Shown here: positions 5,352 to 6,942 of the stretch, in pieces
Layout of the letters: the number at the start of each line of letters is the position of its first letter
Numbering within the stretch: the stretch's first letter is position 1
Assembly (NCBI GenBank): GCA_022360075.1
Contig: JAKSDN010000811.1
Span: 1 to 6,942, forward strand
DNA from: Kiloniellales bacterium
GTDB taxonomy: Bacteria; Pseudomonadota; Alphaproteobacteria; Kiloniellales; JAKSDN01
Direction: 5' to 3'
DNA: 6,942 nucleotides
Translations under genes and position numbers: made by a program
The notes under the pieces: model-generated
What the model saw: the letters and a program-made list of their open reading frames with translations, nothing else
Database searches by the model: none
What the model was told of the DNA's origin: nothing

Positions 5352-5368
5352 TGTAAAAAAATTTTACA
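5352..5368. promoter_or_regulatory. 17-bp operator-like palindrome
   Basis: TGTAAAA, AAA, TTTTACA is a perfect 7-bp inverted repeat with a 3-base centre. The half-site TTTTACA also occurs within 2111-2122 upstream of the RraA-like gene. The geometry fits a dimeric helix-turn-helix regulator, including GntR types with TGT-ACA ends. There is no gene start near it on either strand. Confidence 0.4.
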
Positions 5369-5492
5369 CTGAAGGCTGGTTATGGCTGGCCAACAATGTA
5401 CAGCCTTTGAAAGAAATCCAAATATGTCAAACTACTAATTGGTGTTTCCTGCTGGCTGTACCGGTGTAAAGATTTTTGCCAAGAAAACTCAA

Positions 5493-5505
5493 CTTCTCGT
5501 AGAAG
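5493..5505 (-). terminator. Weak candidate terminator of the MFS gene
   Basis: CTTCT, CGT, AGAAG makes a 5-bp stem 33 bases beyond the MFS stop. On the minus strand it is followed by TTGAGTTTTCTT, a moderately T-rich run. The stem is short, so the call is tentative. Confidence 0.25.
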
Positions 5506-5537
5506 CGCGGTCTTTTGCGTCGACGAGAACACGTTGC

Positions 5538-6698
5538 TCAACCCCTGCGTAGCAGGGCGAGCAGTGCCAGGCCGATGTAGGCAAGCGCGAGGGTGGCCGG
5601 CAGGCCTTCGGGGCCGAAAAGGTGCATGGCGCCGCCGGCCAAAGGCGCGCCGACCATGCCGCCGACACCCCACATGAGCGCGAAGGCGGCGTTGCCGGCG
5701 AGCAGCAGCGAGCCCGAGAAGCGGTCGCCGAGCTCGGCCAGGGCGATGGGATAGACCCCGAAGGCCATCGCGCCCCAGACGAACAAGAAGGGCCAGAGCC
5801 AGAGCGAGCCCGCGACGACCAGCGGCAGGAGGAAGCAGCCGGCCACGGTCAGCAGCGCCAGCGCGAGAAGCAGCCAGCGGCGCGACCAGCGGTCGGCGAG
5901 CCAGCCGACCGGGAACTGGAACACGACGTTGCCGATCACCAGCACCCCCACGGCGAGCGATGTGGTGGCCTCGTCCAACCCGTGGCGCAAGCCGTAGACC
6001 GGCAGAAGGGCCAGGCCCGCGGCATCGAAAAAGGCCATGACGCCGACGATGGCCAGCAGGGCCGGGGCGAGTGGCAGGAAGGCGGCGAGGGACGGGCGCT
6101 CTTCTTCGCCGAAGTGCGGCACGCCGTTGCGCACGGCGACCAGGATCGGCAGCACCGAGAGAATGACGGCGATGCCGATCAAGAACGGCCGCCAGCCGGC
6201 CGAGCCGATGACGGCCAGGAGGAAGGGCCCGCACGCGAAACCGGCCGCCAACACGGTCGTGTAGAGCCCCATCACCCGGCCGCGGGCATGCGTCGGGGCG
6301 AGCTGATTGATCCAGGTTTCGCTCACCACGAAGAGCCCGCTGATCGAGACGCCCAGCAGGAAGCGCAAGGGGAACCAAAGCCAGAGGTTCTGGGTCGCGC
6401 CCAGCAGGAACAGCATCAGGGCCGCGCCGAGCGTGCAGACCATGGCGACGAGCCAGGGGCCGAAGCGGCCGACCAGAATGGGAATCAGGGGTGCCGAGAC
6501 GATCAGGCCGAGCGGCGCCATCGCGGCGTTGAGCCCGATCATCGCCGAGTCCACGCCTTGGCGCTCCAGCACCAGGGAGAGCAGCGGATAGGTCAGCCCA
6601 AGCGTGACCGCGAACACGCCCATCATCGCCACGGTGGCGACGATGGCGAGCCAAGCGACGGGCTGGCGCTCCTCGACGAGCTCGCTGGTGGTCGGCAT
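5538..6698 (-). CDS. MFS transporter, YcaD-like
   Basis: The 386-residue protein is a 12-helix major facilitator of the inner membrane. Helices are evident from about residue 15 to 380, with a central cytoplasmic loop near 190-205 (RNGVPHFGEEERPS). Motif A-like loops are VGRFGPWL (76-83) and GWLADRWSRR (265-274). SETWIN (126-131) followed by ARGRVMGLY (138-146) is typical of the YcaD/YfkF-like branch, where most members have no known substrate. The ATG at 6698 is chosen; a GTG at 6710 in frame would add four residues but lies only three bases from a leader hairpin (6714-6736). The C-terminus is normal (ALLRRG). A decayed paralogue of residues 301-326 lies at 3384-3461. No substrate or partner can be inferred from neighbours. 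Confidence 0.92.
   Translation of the reverse strand: MPTTSELVEERQPVAWLAIVATVAMMGVFAVTLGLTYPLLSLVLERQGVDSAMIGLNAAMAPLGLIVSAPLIPILVGRFGPWLVAMVCTLGAALMLFLLGATQNLWLWFPLRFLLGVSISGLFVVSETWINQLAPTHARGRVMGLYTTVLAAGFACGPFLLAVIGSAGWRPFLIGIAVILSVLPILVAVRNGVPHFGEEERPSLAAFLPLAPALLAIVGVMAFFDAAGLALLPVYGLRHGLDEATTSLAVGVLVIGNVVFQFPVGWLADRWSRRWLLLALALLTVAGCFLLPLVVAGSLWLWPFLFVWGAMAFGVYPIALAELGDRFSGSLLLAGNAAFALMWGVGGMVGAPLAGGAMHLFGPEGLPATLALAYIGLALLALLRRG
5543..5557. repeat. Small inverted repeat in the MFS 3' end
   Basis: CCCTGC, GTA, GCAGGG is a perfect 6-bp hairpin inside the last codons of the MFS gene. No T run follows on the minus strand, so it is not a standard terminator. Confidence 0.3.
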
Positions 6699-6713
6699 CG
6701 CGCTCTTCACTCC

Positions 6714-6736
6714 GGTCCCGGTGGAGGCCGGGGACC
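6714..6736 (-). promoter_or_regulatory. Leader hairpin before the MFS gene
   Basis: GGTCCC (6714-6719) and GGGACC (6731-6736) pair around an 11-base loop, extended by GG/CC with one bulged base. It ends 15 bases before the ATG at 6698. The minus-strand edges TCGGGTCCC and CCGGGACCGG are the same as those of the hairpin at 4997-5016 before the PEP-CTERM gene. The rest of the gap up to 6868 shows no clear promoter hexamers. Confidence 0.4.
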
Positions 6737-6855
6737 CGATTGGTCACAACTCGAATGACGGCACTCTCACCCCCGCCGCCCGGATGGTGGAGCAAGAGGG
6801 GAAAGGAGAGATCAGCCGATCGCGCATGGCGGCCATGACTGCCACGCAGCCGTCG

Positions 6856-6878
6856 GCGCGGCGAGGGCCTAGCCGCGC
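6856..6878 (-). terminator. GC-rich hairpin across the exporter stop codon
   Basis: GCGCGGC (6856-6862) and GCCGCGC (6872-6878) form a perfect 7-bp stem with a 9-base loop that includes the TAG stop of the LysE-type gene. There is no T run after it on the minus strand. It could assist transcript ending or protect the 3' end. Confidence 0.3.
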
Positions 6879-6942
6879 TCGGAGAAGGCCAGCCGCAAGG
6901 CAAGCCCGCCCAGGACCGTCGCGCTCACCCAGCGCACCGCCC
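6869..6942 (-). CDS. LysE/RhtB-family exporter, C-terminus only
   Basis: The last 24 codons before TAG (6871-6869) read VRWVSATVLGGLALRLAF and then SERG. This matches the end of LysE/RhtB amino-acid exporters, whose last helix is typically preceded by RW(I/L)NR and ends GLRLALSER. These are six-helix inner-membrane proteins that export amino acids or related metabolites. The rest of the gene lies beyond the right edge. It shares its strand with the MFS gene, 170 bp upstream of that gene's start, so cotranscription is possible but unproven. Confidence 0.7.
   Translation of the reverse strand, partial: AVRWVSATVLGGLALRLAFSERG

Larger units (their letters stand above)
5244..5530. other. AT-rich gene-free segment
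   Basis: No credible gene lies between the hairpin at 5243 and the MFS stop codon at 5538. Short frames on both strands have no ribosome binding site and no recognisable product. The composition is clearly lower in GC than both flanks. It holds the palindrome at 5352-5368 and two longer-range inverted repeats, AAGGCTG (5372-5378) with CAGCCTT (5401-5407), and GTACAGCC (5398-5405) with GGCTGTAC (5454-5461). It may be the remnant of acquired DNA or a regulatory region; no insertion-sequence ends or target duplication were seen. Confidence 0.5.

Noticed and set aside
5622..6758. 378-codon plus-strand open frame
   Set aside because: It is the antisense shadow of the MFS gene with an improbable Glu/Gln/Arg/His-rich composition.
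5380..6903. 507-codon minus-strand open frame
   Set aside because: It overlaps the MFS gene in another frame, is extremely Arg/Pro/Gly rich, and has no recognisable domain.

Overview
The window is GC-rich chromosomal DNA broken by two markedly AT-rich islands (about 260-440 and 5244-5500). The gene content fits a Gram-negative proteobacterium: FCD-type GntR regulators, an RraA/HMG-aldolase-like enzyme, a PEP-CTERM surface protein, a YcaD-like MFS transporter and the end of a LysE-type exporter. The high GC and the FCD/RraA combination favour an alphaproteobacterium, but this is inferred from composition and families, not from a marker gene.

Layout. Positions 1-80 hold the start of a minus-strand exported protein. 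A 437-bp regulatory gap with an AT-rich core separates it from a divergent GntR/FCD regulator (518-1213, +). A second, paralogous GntR/FCD regulator converges on it (1296-2018, -) and is itself divergent from an RraA-family enzyme (2282-3016, +). The 263-bp gap between regulator 2 and the enzyme carries a good sigma70-like promoter whose spacer and start region each hold a copy of TTTACAAAT; the core TTACAAAT recurs over the proposed -10 of the first regulator. The simplest reading is a small catabolic locus (exported binding protein or similar, two paralogous metabolite-sensing repressors, one lyase-like enzyme) with cross- or auto-regulation.

Positions 3017-3480 are a gene graveyard. Five bases after the enzyme stop codon there is a minus-strand scrap of a xanthine-dehydrogenase/IorB-type molybdopterin subunit, preceded by an 11-bp direct repeat that straddles the stop. 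An unassigned 50-codon plus-strand frame follows, then a 78-bp scrap that aligns without gaps to the intact MFS gene of this same window.

On the minus strand a PEP-CTERM protein (4219-4971) is followed 91 bp downstream by an unrecognised exported protein with four cysteines (3501-4127); they probably form a surface/secretion pair. The gap 4972-5537 holds no convincing gene. It contains three back-to-back inverted repeats on the plus strand (5138-5243) ending in a T-rich tail, a good candidate for an unannotated small RNA with an intrinsic terminator. It also contains an AT-rich island with a perfect 17-bp operator-like palindrome.

The right end carries a 12-helix MFS transporter (5538-6698, -) and the last 24 codons of a LysE-family exporter (6869-6942, -). 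The mRNA leaders of the MFS and PEP-CTERM genes share a GGTCCC/GGGACC hairpin motif just upstream of the start codon. No rRNA, tRNA, CRISPR array or intact mobile element was seen.
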